A program made the translations under genes and the position numbers. Below the pieces are notes generated by a model. That model was given only the letters and a program-made list of their open reading frames with translations. It did not search any database and was not told the origin of the DNA. Of a DNA stretch of 21,296 bases, positions 15,053 through 21,296 are shown piece by piece (the first letter of the stretch is position 1; each line of letters begins with the position of its first letter). The stretch covers positions 1 through 21,296 of the forward strand of contig JAYRNN010000238.1 in NCBI GenBank assembly GCA_041912175.1. The letters are read 5' to 3'. The stretch comes from CAZAGA01 sp041912175. Its GTDB lineage: Bacteria; Chloroflexota; Anaerolineae; Anaerolineales; UBA4823.

Positions 15053-15862
15053 TTGCCATTGCGCAAGGACCATATCGAATTTCCGTCGTTGGTCGGAATG
15101 GCGATCCGCCTGGCTGGCGCGATACTCCTACGGCGAAAACTCGATTTTGGTCAGGAGGCGCGCCTTTGGGCTCAGCAATTAAATCCACCCTTACAGATAC
15201 TCGGGATTGAAAATATTCCGGGAACCAGGCCGTGTGTGATCACGGTTAATCATCTTGCACGGCCTGGTTTTCGCGCCTGGTGGTTTGTATTAGCAATCAG
15301 CGCCGTCGTAAAAAACCCGATCCATTGGGTGATGGCCTCCGCCTGGACCACACCTAACCCCTGGCTCGCGCCCTGGTGGACACCGATTACGCATTGGATT
15401 TTCCAGCGTATCGCCTGGGTCTACGGTTTCACGTCCATGCCGCCGATGCCGCCAGACCCACAACAAGTCGAATGGCGAGCAAACTCGGTGCGCGCGGTGT
15501 TGCATTTCGCGCGCGATCAGCTCCAAAATAATACGCCGCCGCCAATCGTAGGCTTGGCTCCAGAGGGAGGCGATATGCCAGGCGGTGTTTTAGCCATGCC
15601 GCCCAGCGGTGTGGGGAGGTTTATCCTTCAATTGGTAAAGTCAGGGCTGGAAGTGACGCCGGTGGGTGTTTATCTCGATCGGGATGGTCTATGCTTGAAT
15701 TTTGGTCCGGCGTACCGACCTGTAATCGACAGCGTTGCGTCCAGGGACGAATTGGACTGGAGTGTGCGTCTACAGGTGATGCAGAAGATCGCCGTACTGT
15801 TACCGTTCGAATTGAGAGGGGAATTCGTAGACCGTCTTGACCCAGCAGGGATCAAGAATTAA
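15053..15862 (+). CDS. PlsC-like acyltransferase with degenerate HX4D motif
   Basis: The protein is up to 269 residues from a TTG start seven bases past the pepA stop. An ATG at 15098 with a weak upstream GG-rich site is an alternative start. The middle resembles lysophospholipid/1-acylglycerol-3-phosphate acyltransferases: PCVITVNHLARPGFRAWW in place of the NHxxxxD catalytic block, and GLAPEGGDMPGG as the acyl-acceptor PEG motif, then FILQLVKSGLEVTPVGVYL. His67 is kept but the Asp five residues on is Gly72, so the standard charge relay is missing. Trp-rich segments (WWFVLAISAVV, WVMASAWT) suggest association with the membrane face. It may be an inactive or reprogrammed relative, or use another acid. 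Family assignment is likely; activity is uncertain. Confidence 0.7.
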   Translation: MPLRKDHIEFPSLVGMAIRLAGAILLRRKLDFGQEARLWAQQLNPPLQILGIENIPGTRPCVITVNHLARPGFRAWWFVLAISAVVKNPIHWVMASAWTTPNPWLAPWWTPITHWIFQRIAWVYGFTSMPPMPPDPQQVEWRANSVRAVLHFARDQLQNNTPPPIVGLAPEGGDMPGGVLAMPPSGVGRFILQLVKSGLEVTPVGVYLDRDGLCLNFGPAYRPVIDSVASRDELDWSVRLQVMQKIAVLLPFELRGEFVDRLDPAGIKN

Positions 15863-15884
15863 AATAGTTTCGGAAGGTCAAAGA

Positions 15885-16109
15885 ATGCCAATTTACGAGT
15901 ACATTTGCCAGGACTGCCGCACCCGCTTCGAGGTCTTGCGACCGATGAAAGATGCGGATGCGCCGATTAATTGTCAAAAATGCGCCGGCATGCATACTTC
16001 CCGCTGCCTGACTGTGTTCTACGCTAAGAGTAGCGGTAAAGTAATCGCGGGGGGCGGTGGGGGTTGTGCAGGCTGCTCGGGCGGATCTTGCGGCACCTGT
16101 GCTAATTAA
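15885..16109 (+). CDS. FmdB-family zinc-ribbon protein
   Basis: This 74-residue protein starts MPIYEYICQDC, the hallmark of the FmdB/CxxC_CxxC_SSSS family. The zinc ribbon uses C8-x2-C11 and C30-x2-C33. The tail is glycine-rich and carries two more CxxC pairs (C61-x2-C64 and C69-x2-C72), as in many anaerobe members, and could hold a second metal. The family is often called a putative regulator, but no mechanism is settled. The ATG at 15885 is chosen over an in-frame ATG at 15837 because the family start fits and GGAAGG lies eight bases upstream. It is the last gene of the + strand run and stops 10 bases from the convergent glycosyltransferase stop. Confidence 0.88.
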   Translation: MPIYEYICQDCRTRFEVLRPMKDADAPINCQKCAGMHTSRCLTVFYAKSSGKVIAGGGGGCAGCSGGSCGTCAN

Positions 16110-16119
16110 TTGAACCCCA

Positions 16120-17358
16120 TCAGCCTCGGGCATTAGCGCTAGTCTCCAAGATTTTTATTAATTTTTCCGCCAAGGCTGGCCGTGAGTAATTTTCCGCCGT
16201 AAATTTGCGCCCGTTTTCTCCCATCTCAGCACAAAGGCCTGGATTTGACTGGAGATCAATCAAGGCCTGGGCGAGGGCTCGTGGGTCTTCAGGCGGGACA
16301 TAATGACCTGCTTGAGAAACTTCGATCATTTGACGGGCCTCTCCATCAATGGAGATGATCACTGGCCTTTCACATGCCCAGGCGTCAAAAATTTTGGTTG
16401 GCAAGGCGCCTTTGAACAAATCTAGCCCGCGTAAAGGAACTAAAGAGATATCCGCAGCAGACAGGTAACCTGGAATGGCTTCACGCGGCTGCTCGGGTAG
16501 AATGATCACGTTCGATAAAGATTTCCCCGCAACCATACTTACAATATCTTCCTTTCGAGGACCTTCACCGATCAATAAAAAGCGGATCGATGGATGATCG
16601 TGTAAATTTTCGGCTGCCTGGATGATGGTCTCTAGATCTTGTGCAAGGCCGAATATTCCGGCATACACTGCAATAAAGCAATCTTCCCAGCCGAGCTGCG
16701 TGCGCAAGCGAGCCCGATCTTCGAGTTGAAATCGAAATAAGTCGAGGTTGGCGCCGTTGGGGATCAAGATTAACTTTTCGCCAGGGACGCGGCGGTCGAT
16801 GAGCCGCTGCTGGATGCCTTGGGTGACAATCACAATTCGCTTTGCGCGCTGATAACAAGCTTGTTCGAGACGCTCCGCCCATCTAATCCAGCGTGGATTG
16901 GAAAGTTCGCCTAAAGCCACAGCCGATTCTGGCCACAGGTCACGCACCTCGAAAATGAAAGGTAAGTGTTTCAACCTGCTGATGGACAGGCCCACCCCGC
17001 CGACAAATAAAGGTGGAGATGAGCAATAGATCATGTCATAGCGATCGCGTGCCAGGAGTAAGCCGGCCAGGGTTGCGGTTACCATGAAGGAAAGGTAGAA
17101 ACGTAGACGACTGCCGAAATTCTTTTCTTGCGAGGCCTTTACCCAGACCCGAATCACGTCAATGCCATCGAGCCCTTGGCGTTCATAAAGTTTGCCACGA
17201 TATTGCGGGGGAATAATTCCGGATGGGTGATTGGGGATTTCCGATATCATGGTTACGGAGTGACCGAGTCGAACGAAAGTCCGCGCCATCTCGTACGCGC
17301 GAGTCTGCGTAGCGCCTGCTTCCGGTGGAAAATATTGGGAAAGGTAGAGAATATGCAT
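16120..17358 (-). CDS. Family-4 glycosyltransferase (WbuB-like)
   Basis: This 412-residue protein has the GT-B fold. It starts MHILYLSQYFPPEAGATQTRAYEMA, as in WbuB/WcaI-type transferases. The N-terminal acceptor domain holds FEVRDLWPESAVALG and a hydrophobic stretch (about 88-105). The C-terminal nucleotide-sugar domain has VYAGIFGLAQDLETII, FLLIGEGPRKEDI and LPTKIFDAWACERPVI, the donor-binding block. It probably transfers a sugar to a lipid-linked intermediate on the cytoplasmic face of the membrane; donor and acceptor cannot be read. It is last in the four-gene run, 19 bases after the preceding gene's stop. Confidence 0.9.
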   Translation of the reverse strand: MHILYLSQYFPPEAGATQTRAYEMARTFVRLGHSVTMISEIPNHPSGIIPPQYRGKLYERQGLDGIDVIRVWVKASQEKNFGSRLRFYLSFMVTATLAGLLLARDRYDMIYCSSPPLFVGGVGLSISRLKHLPFIFEVRDLWPESAVALGELSNPRWIRWAERLEQACYQRAKRIVIVTQGIQQRLIDRRVPGEKLILIPNGANLDLFRFQLEDRARLRTQLGWEDCFIAVYAGIFGLAQDLETIIQAAENLHDHPSIRFLLIGEGPRKEDIVSMVAGKSLSNVIILPEQPREAIPGYLSAADISLVPLRGLDLFKGALPTKIFDAWACERPVIISIDGEARQMIEVSQAGHYVPPEDPRALAQALIDLQSNPGLCAEMGENGRKFTAENYSRPALAEKLIKILETSANARG

Positions 17359-17377
17359 CAGGGTCGAGACGGAGGAA

Positions 17378-18556
17378 CTAATTTAGGAAATGAGCATAAA
17401 GTTGGCCAAGCCCGTCAGCAATGGTTTCCCAATTGTATTCATTGATTACTGCCTGTCTTCCATTGAAACCTAATTTGCGTGGCTTGTCTGGATGCTTATA
17501 CCAGGTTTGGAGGATTTCAGCGGCTGCGATTGAATCAGCCGGGTCTATCAGGGCGCCGCAGTCAGCATGTTCTAGAACTTGACGCACGAACGGAAAATCG
17601 CTGGCTAGAACCGGTAATCCTGCAGCCATATACTCGAATATTTTTACCGGCATCGCAGACAGATAACGCGGGATTGGTTGTAATAACGCCAGGCCAACGT
17701 CGGCTGATTTAAGTAATCCAGGCATACTTTGATAAGGCGCCCAACCGTGGAGGGTAATTCGATCCATAAGCTCTTGGGCGGCCGATAAGAACCGATCTTG
17801 CTCTTCGAGCGGTGTGAAGGTTCCGGCAAGGTGTAACCGCGCTGGAATTCCGGCCGCTGACAGGCGTCGCAATATCTCCAGATAAACAAATAACCCTCGA
17901 TCCTGGGAGAGACGGCCCATATAGAGAAGATTTAATTCAGAGGAAGTAAAAACAGGGGCTGAGGTCCGGAAATGATCGCGGCGAGGATAATGGCCGATCA
18001 CGAGGACCTGGAATGCTTGCTTTCTAGATCGCATGATTGTTTGGTAACCCTGGGCCAGATGATGGTCCACGGTGATGATGGCATCGCTGTATTTTGCGTG
18101 GAATAACTCAGCGTAACGGACGAATTGGTATACGCTTCTCCCAATGAAGCCTTTTAGACGTGGTCTGATCAATTCTGCATAATGCTCGTGCGCATCATAA
18201 ATTACAGATGCATGATGGCGTTTTGACCACCAAAAACCAACTGGCAGCGTATCAAAGTCGTGAGCATGGACCAATTTGGGGCGTAAGATATTGAGTAGGT
18301 TCCAAGCAGCTCGCCAGAAACCTAGCAACGGCCGGACCTGACGCAACCCAATTCCATAAGCTGAGGGCGCGTTCTGAACACGTAGAATTTGAATATTGTG
18401 CGATATTGTCTCTTGACTTGGGTAGGCTGCCTGACGATCCCAACAAAGGATTGTGATCTGATACCCTGAACTTGCCAGGCTTTCCGCCTCCTTCAGAACG
18501 CGAGCATCTGGTCTGAATGGATTGGCAAGCAGCATGACGACTTGCGATGTCTTCAT
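17378..18556 (-). CDS. Family-4 glycosyltransferase
   Basis: This 392-residue GT-B enzyme opens MKTSQVVMLLANPFRPDARVLKEAESLA, the common N-terminus of GT4 transferases. HAHDFDTLPVG and YDAHEHYAE mark the acceptor domain. The donor domain has LLYMGRLSQDRGL, RLHLAGTFTP, and MPVKIFEYMAAGLPVLASD, with the glutamate of the EX7E-like block. Its ATG overlaps the stop of the next upstream gene as ATGA, implying coupled translation. Confidence 0.9.
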   Translation of the reverse strand: MKTSQVVMLLANPFRPDARVLKEAESLASSGYQITILCWDRQAAYPSQETISHNIQILRVQNAPSAYGIGLRQVRPLLGFWRAAWNLLNILRPKLVHAHDFDTLPVGFWWSKRHHASVIYDAHEHYAELIRPRLKGFIGRSVYQFVRYAELFHAKYSDAIITVDHHLAQGYQTIMRSRKQAFQVLVIGHYPRRDHFRTSAPVFTSSELNLLYMGRLSQDRGLFVYLEILRRLSAAGIPARLHLAGTFTPLEEQDRFLSAAQELMDRITLHGWAPYQSMPGLLKSADVGLALLQPIPRYLSAMPVKIFEYMAAGLPVLASDFPFVRQVLEHADCGALIDPADSIAAAEILQTWYKHPDKPRKLGFNGRQAVINEYNWETIADGLGQLYAHFLN

Positions 18557-19671
18557 TCGTACCGCATATAGATATCTCGCACTTGATCGAATTGACGCTC
18601 AAGGTTGGCTTTTTCTTGGGCGGTGGCGACTGCATTGGTAGAGAGTTTGCGCCGTAGTTCTGTATCGTTAATCAGCCTGAGTACAGCCTGGCTCAAGGCA
18701 TTGACATCTCCCAATGGTACAAACAGGGCATTTTCTTCATGCCTTACCCAGGGATGGAAGGTCGGGAGGTCACCGAGTATCAGAGCATTTCCGCACGCCA
18801 TGCTTTCCAATACCGAAACAGGTGTACCATCGGAGGCTGCGATGGATATGGCGATATCGCTCTTCTGGAGTGTCTCGGCAATTTCCTGATCATTTGTCAT
18901 TTTTTGGAGGTAATAAACCGACCCCTCGGCGTCGCTGGCGGAAATGATTGCCTGGAATTGCGTTAAGATCTTAGGGTCAGAATGATAAGTCAGGATAAAA
19001 AACCGGGTTTTCGGCGCTCCTTCAATGATCAATGGAGTAGCTCTGGCAATATCTAAGGGGTTGTAGATCGGCTTTAGAGCGCGCAGACTGATGACAGTAA
19101 GGGTATCCGGAGATGCGGCGTGGGTGTTTGAGCTCGAAGAACCTGCTTCTATGGGGGAAAATGTTTTAAAATCCACGCTCATGCTGATTGTAGATAACTT
19201 CTCGTTCGGGATATGCAGAGCCATGGCAGCTTGGGTGAGCTGGTTGGACACACAAAGGACTTCATCCGCCTTGCCCAGCGCCCAGGTGGTCAATTGACGA
19301 TGTGTGAAAGATTTTTGTGGCAATAGTAGCAGATCTGAGCCTGTGGCAGTGATCACGAAGGGATGGTGGAAGGATGCTGCACCCAGCCAGGCTGCCCCAG
19401 AAGCGCTTAAAGCATGGACAACACAGGGCTGGATGCGTCGAATAACCTGCGGCATATAACATCCCCATACAAGAAAACGAACCCTGCGCAGATTCAGGAG
19501 ATGGGTTAAGTCGATGAAACTGAATCTGTCTTGCACGGTTCGATCGACCACGAACGGGTTCTGGGGTGCGTGCTCGCCAATTAAAGTGACCGAAAAATCA
19601 CGCGCCAATAATCCTTGAACAAAACGGCGAGTGTGCGCGCTGTTCGGGTTAGCAATTAAACAGATCTTCAT
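18553..19671 (-). CDS. Family-4-type glycosyltransferase
   Basis: This 372-residue GT-B enzyme has an N-terminus MKICLIANPNSAHTRRFVQGL followed by HALSASGAAWLGAA and a TATGSDLLLLP segment. The C-terminal donor domain includes VISLRALKPIYNPLDIARA, and DGTPVSVLESMACGNALILGD, a clear EX7E-type block. The N-terminal half is more divergent than in its neighbours. Both ends overlap adjacent genes by four bases (ATGA), so it is the middle of a tightly coupled trio. Confidence 0.88.
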   Translation of the reverse strand: MKICLIANPNSAHTRRFVQGLLARDFSVTLIGEHAPQNPFVVDRTVQDRFSFIDLTHLLNLRRVRFLVWGCYMPQVIRRIQPCVVHALSASGAAWLGAASFHHPFVITATGSDLLLLPQKSFTHRQLTTWALGKADEVLCVSNQLTQAAMALHIPNEKLSTISMSVDFKTFSPIEAGSSSSNTHAASPDTLTVISLRALKPIYNPLDIARATPLIIEGAPKTRFFILTYHSDPKILTQFQAIISASDAEGSVYYLQKMTNDQEIAETLQKSDIAISIAASDGTPVSVLESMACGNALILGDLPTFHPWVRHEENALFVPLGDVNALSQAVLRLINDTELRRKLSTNAVATAQEKANLERQFDQVRDIYMRYE

Positions 19672-20840
19672 ATCGACACCAAATTACGGATACGCTCTGC
19701 AGCAAGCTCCCAGGTCGCGTTTTGTTCGACCCAGAGTCTGGCGTTTTGGCCCATAGCAGCTCGTTCAGCAGGCGAAGCATTGAGAACCAGGCTTAGTTTT
19801 GCGCATAGATCTCGAGGGTCTTGGGTCTTAAAAAGAAGCCCTGCTCGGGCCTGCTCGACAATCTCAAGGCCGGGGAGGTCTGATGCGACGACCGGGCGCC
19901 CGCATGCCATGTATTCAAATACCTTGAGGGTGGAGAATCCGCTGCTCAATGCGAGCTTTGGAGCGACCAGGAGGTCGCAGGCATTCAAAAAATTTGGGAT
20001 TTGATCATAAGGTTGAAAACCCAAAAAATCAACCCGGTCCGCACAACCTGTGGCCTGAGCGCATTCTAAAAGTCGTGAGTGTTCAGCGCCATCTCCCACA
20101 ATCATCAGGCGACGAAGCGATTCGGCCTCGGATGGAATCTCAGCAAAGGCCTGGATCAATGTCTCTACACCTTGCCATGCTGCCAGGCTGCCCGCGTAAC
20201 CGATGATTTGGGCGCGTGTGTCGAGTCCTAGTTGCTGCCGGATGGCCAGGGTTTCTTTTGGCCGGAATTCGCTTACATTCACACCGTTTGGAACGATCCA
20301 TATTTTGTCCTCTGGTATACCCTTATCGCGTAGGTATGTCGCCAATTGAGGGGTTACGACGATAATCTTTCCTGCCAGGCGACAAGCCAGGTTAATCGAA
20401 GCCGCCCGAAGCCAGTGGATGGGCGCCACCCAAAATCGTTTCCAAATCGAAAAGCGGCTGCGGGATAGCGCTTGTTCTGCACTCCAGGCGCCGTTTATTT
20501 CTAAGAAGGCGGCGATCTCTTTATGTCTTGCAAAAAAGAGCGGGCCGAGCCCGAATGCTGTGGCGCGAATATAAAGCACATCCACCTTCTGTGATTCGGA
20601 AAGCTTTTGAAGTGTAGAATATGCCGAAATGGTATTCGTTATTTGTGATAAATTATGAGGACGGTAGGCCCGCGAATCGATTTTTCGCGCGCTGAAAAGG
20701 AAATTATCTGCTGGGCCAATATCATGCGAGAGCAAGGTTACCTGATCGAAAGTGGATAGGCTTTGGCAGAGTTCTATGACGTGTGTTTTCATCGCATATT
20801 GTCGCGATAAATCACTTTCAACCAGGACGACCCAATTCAT
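19668..20840 (-). CDS. Family-4 glycosyltransferase, first gene of the operon
   Basis: With the ATG at 20840 the protein has 390 residues and begins MNWVVLVESDLSRQYAMKTHV, a normal GT-B start. A longer frame reaches a TTG at 20921 but adds an Asn-rich, unfamiliar leader and would leave almost no 5' UTR behind the mapped promoter. Acceptor-domain marks are FLEINGAWSAEQALS. Donor-domain marks are IVVTPQLATYLRDKGIPEDK, IVPNGVNVSEFRP, IGYAGSLAAWQGVETLIQAF, LMIVGDGAEHSRLL, and LKVFEYMACGRPVVASDLPG. The enzyme likely adds one sugar of a surface polysaccharide. It overlaps the next gene by ATGA. Confidence 0.9.
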   Translation of the reverse strand: MNWVVLVESDLSRQYAMKTHVIELCQSLSTFDQVTLLSHDIGPADNFLFSARKIDSRAYRPHNLSQITNTISAYSTLQKLSESQKVDVLYIRATAFGLGPLFFARHKEIAAFLEINGAWSAEQALSRSRFSIWKRFWVAPIHWLRAASINLACRLAGKIIVVTPQLATYLRDKGIPEDKIWIVPNGVNVSEFRPKETLAIRQQLGLDTRAQIIGYAGSLAAWQGVETLIQAFAEIPSEAESLRRLMIVGDGAEHSRLLECAQATGCADRVDFLGFQPYDQIPNFLNACDLLVAPKLALSSGFSTLKVFEYMACGRPVVASDLPGLEIVEQARAGLLFKTQDPRDLCAKLSLVLNASPAERAAMGQNARLWVEQNATWELAAERIRNLVSI

Positions 20841-20938
20841 GGCAGGATACAATGTCTTGCTAATATTGACGTTAATATTACTTTCAAGCTGAAGATTGTT
20901 TTGGATTTCATGATCACGCAAGGATTAGGATCAGGTAG

Positions 20939-20968
20939 ATTATAATACGGATAGATAAGGCAATACAA
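20939..20968 (-). promoter_or_regulatory. Promoter of the glycosyltransferase operon
   Basis: On the minus strand TTGTAT (20963-20968) and TATAAT (20939-20944) are spaced by 18 bases, a good sigma-70-type promoter. Transcription would start near 20932, giving a leader of about 90 bases to the ATG at 20840. The -10 overlaps that of the opposite-strand promoter. Confidence 0.5.
20941..20946 (+). promoter_or_regulatory. -10 element of the rel/spoT-type gene
   Basis: This perfect TATAAT lies 24 bases before the ATG at 20971. No recognisable -35 is found 16-18 bases upstream, so it may be weak or need an activator. Confidence 0.4.
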
Positions 20969-20970
20969 GC

Positions 20971-21296
20971 ATGCGTATCGAGGGATTATTAGAGGCTTTA
21001 CCAGCCAATTATACCGACGCTGATCGGGAATTAGTGCTGCGTGCATACAGAGTGGCTGAAAAGGCGCACGAGTCGCAAAAACGCGCCTCCGGCGAACCTT
21101 ACATCAGCCACTGTCTCGCCGTAGCGGGGATTCTGGCCGAAATGTACGTCCCACCTGCGGTGGTAGCGGCTGGGCTTTTACATGACACCGTGGAAGATAC
21201 TCCCATAACCTTGGAAGATATCCAACGTGATTTTGGCGATGAGATCGCTAAGCTCGTGGATGGAGTGACCAAGTTAACCCAGCTACCACGTGTCTC
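20971..21296 (+). CDS. rel: RelA/SpoT-family (p)ppGpp hydrolase/synthetase, 5' part
   Basis: Only the first 108 codons are in the window; the gene runs off the right edge. The visible part is the N-terminal HD hydrolase domain of long RelA/SpoT homologues, with metal-binding and catalytic residues His47 (YISHCLAVAGIL), His71-Asp72 and Glu75-Asp76 (GLLHDTVEDTPITLEDI), then FGDEIAKLVDGVTKL. An intact HDxxED motif means it can probably hydrolyse (p)ppGpp, as in bifunctional Rel. The synthetase, TGS and ACT domains would lie beyond the edge. An AAGG at 20957-20960 is ten bases from the ATG, a little long for a ribosome site. It is transcribed divergently from the glycosyltransferase operon. Confidence 0.93.
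   Translation, partial: MRIEGLLEALPANYTDADRELVLRAYRVAEKAHESQKRASGEPYISHCLAVAGILAEMYVPPAVVAAGLLHDTVEDTPITLEDIQRDFGDEIAKLVDGVTKLTQLPRV

Noticed and set aside
20841..20921. 27-residue N-terminal extension of the first glycosyltransferase from a TTG
   Set aside because: The sequence is Asn-rich and unlike GT-B starts, and there is no ribosome site; kept only as an alternative start.
1..21296. CRISPR array, insertion sequence, prophage or toxin-antitoxin system
   Set aside because: I found no spaced direct repeats, transposase or integrase motifs, terminal repeats, or toxin/antitoxin pairs on either strand.

Overview
The window looks like chromosomal DNA from a bacterium of the phylum Chloroflexota, most likely the class Anaerolineae. 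This rests on protein style rather than a marker gene. The features behind it are a secreted LVIVD-repeat protein ending in a YLPIV-type tail, a receiver-like/DUF309 fusion, a CxxC-rich FmdB protein, a tex-pepA pair and a run of family-4 glycosyltransferases. No rRNA, insertion sequence, integrase or CRISPR array is visible. Genes are densely packed, with repeated 4-base ATGA stop/start overlaps. The class-level assignment is an inference.

Region 1 (1-2360, + strand) is the least conserved part. It holds a possible tail of an upstream gene, a decayed LVIVD beta-propeller gene (in-frame stop at 182-184, deletion/frameshift near 965-973), a NarL/LuxR-type regulator whose receiver has lost its phospho-acceptor Asp, and a 99-residue protein built from three exact-length 21-residue repeats that I cannot assign to a known family.

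Region 2 (2362-4395, - strand) reads as one transcription unit: haem-binding c-type protein, then hisS, then tRNA-His(GTG), ending in an unusually long hairpin with a T-tract. Region 3 (4417-10347, - strand) is a second unit: rph, prs, a GH31 glycosidase and an M14 carboxypeptidase. It has ATGA overlaps at rph/prs and at GH31/M14.

Region 4 (10457-16109, + strand) carries a receiver-like/DUF309 protein, tex, pepA, a PlsC-like acyltransferase with a degenerate catalytic motif, and a small FmdB zinc ribbon. Region 5 (16120-20840, - strand) is an operon of four GT4-type glycosyltransferases, probably building a surface glycan. It is divergent from a rel/spoT-type alarmone gene that runs off the right edge, and the two share a 40-base control region in which the candidate -10 boxes overlap.

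The best leads are the 21-residue repeat protein, the two receiver-derived proteins whose start codons both lie exactly six bases after an extended -10 box (apparently leaderless mRNAs), the 80-base nested hairpin behind tRNA-His, and the degenerate active-site motifs in the acyltransferase and in motif 3 of HisRS.
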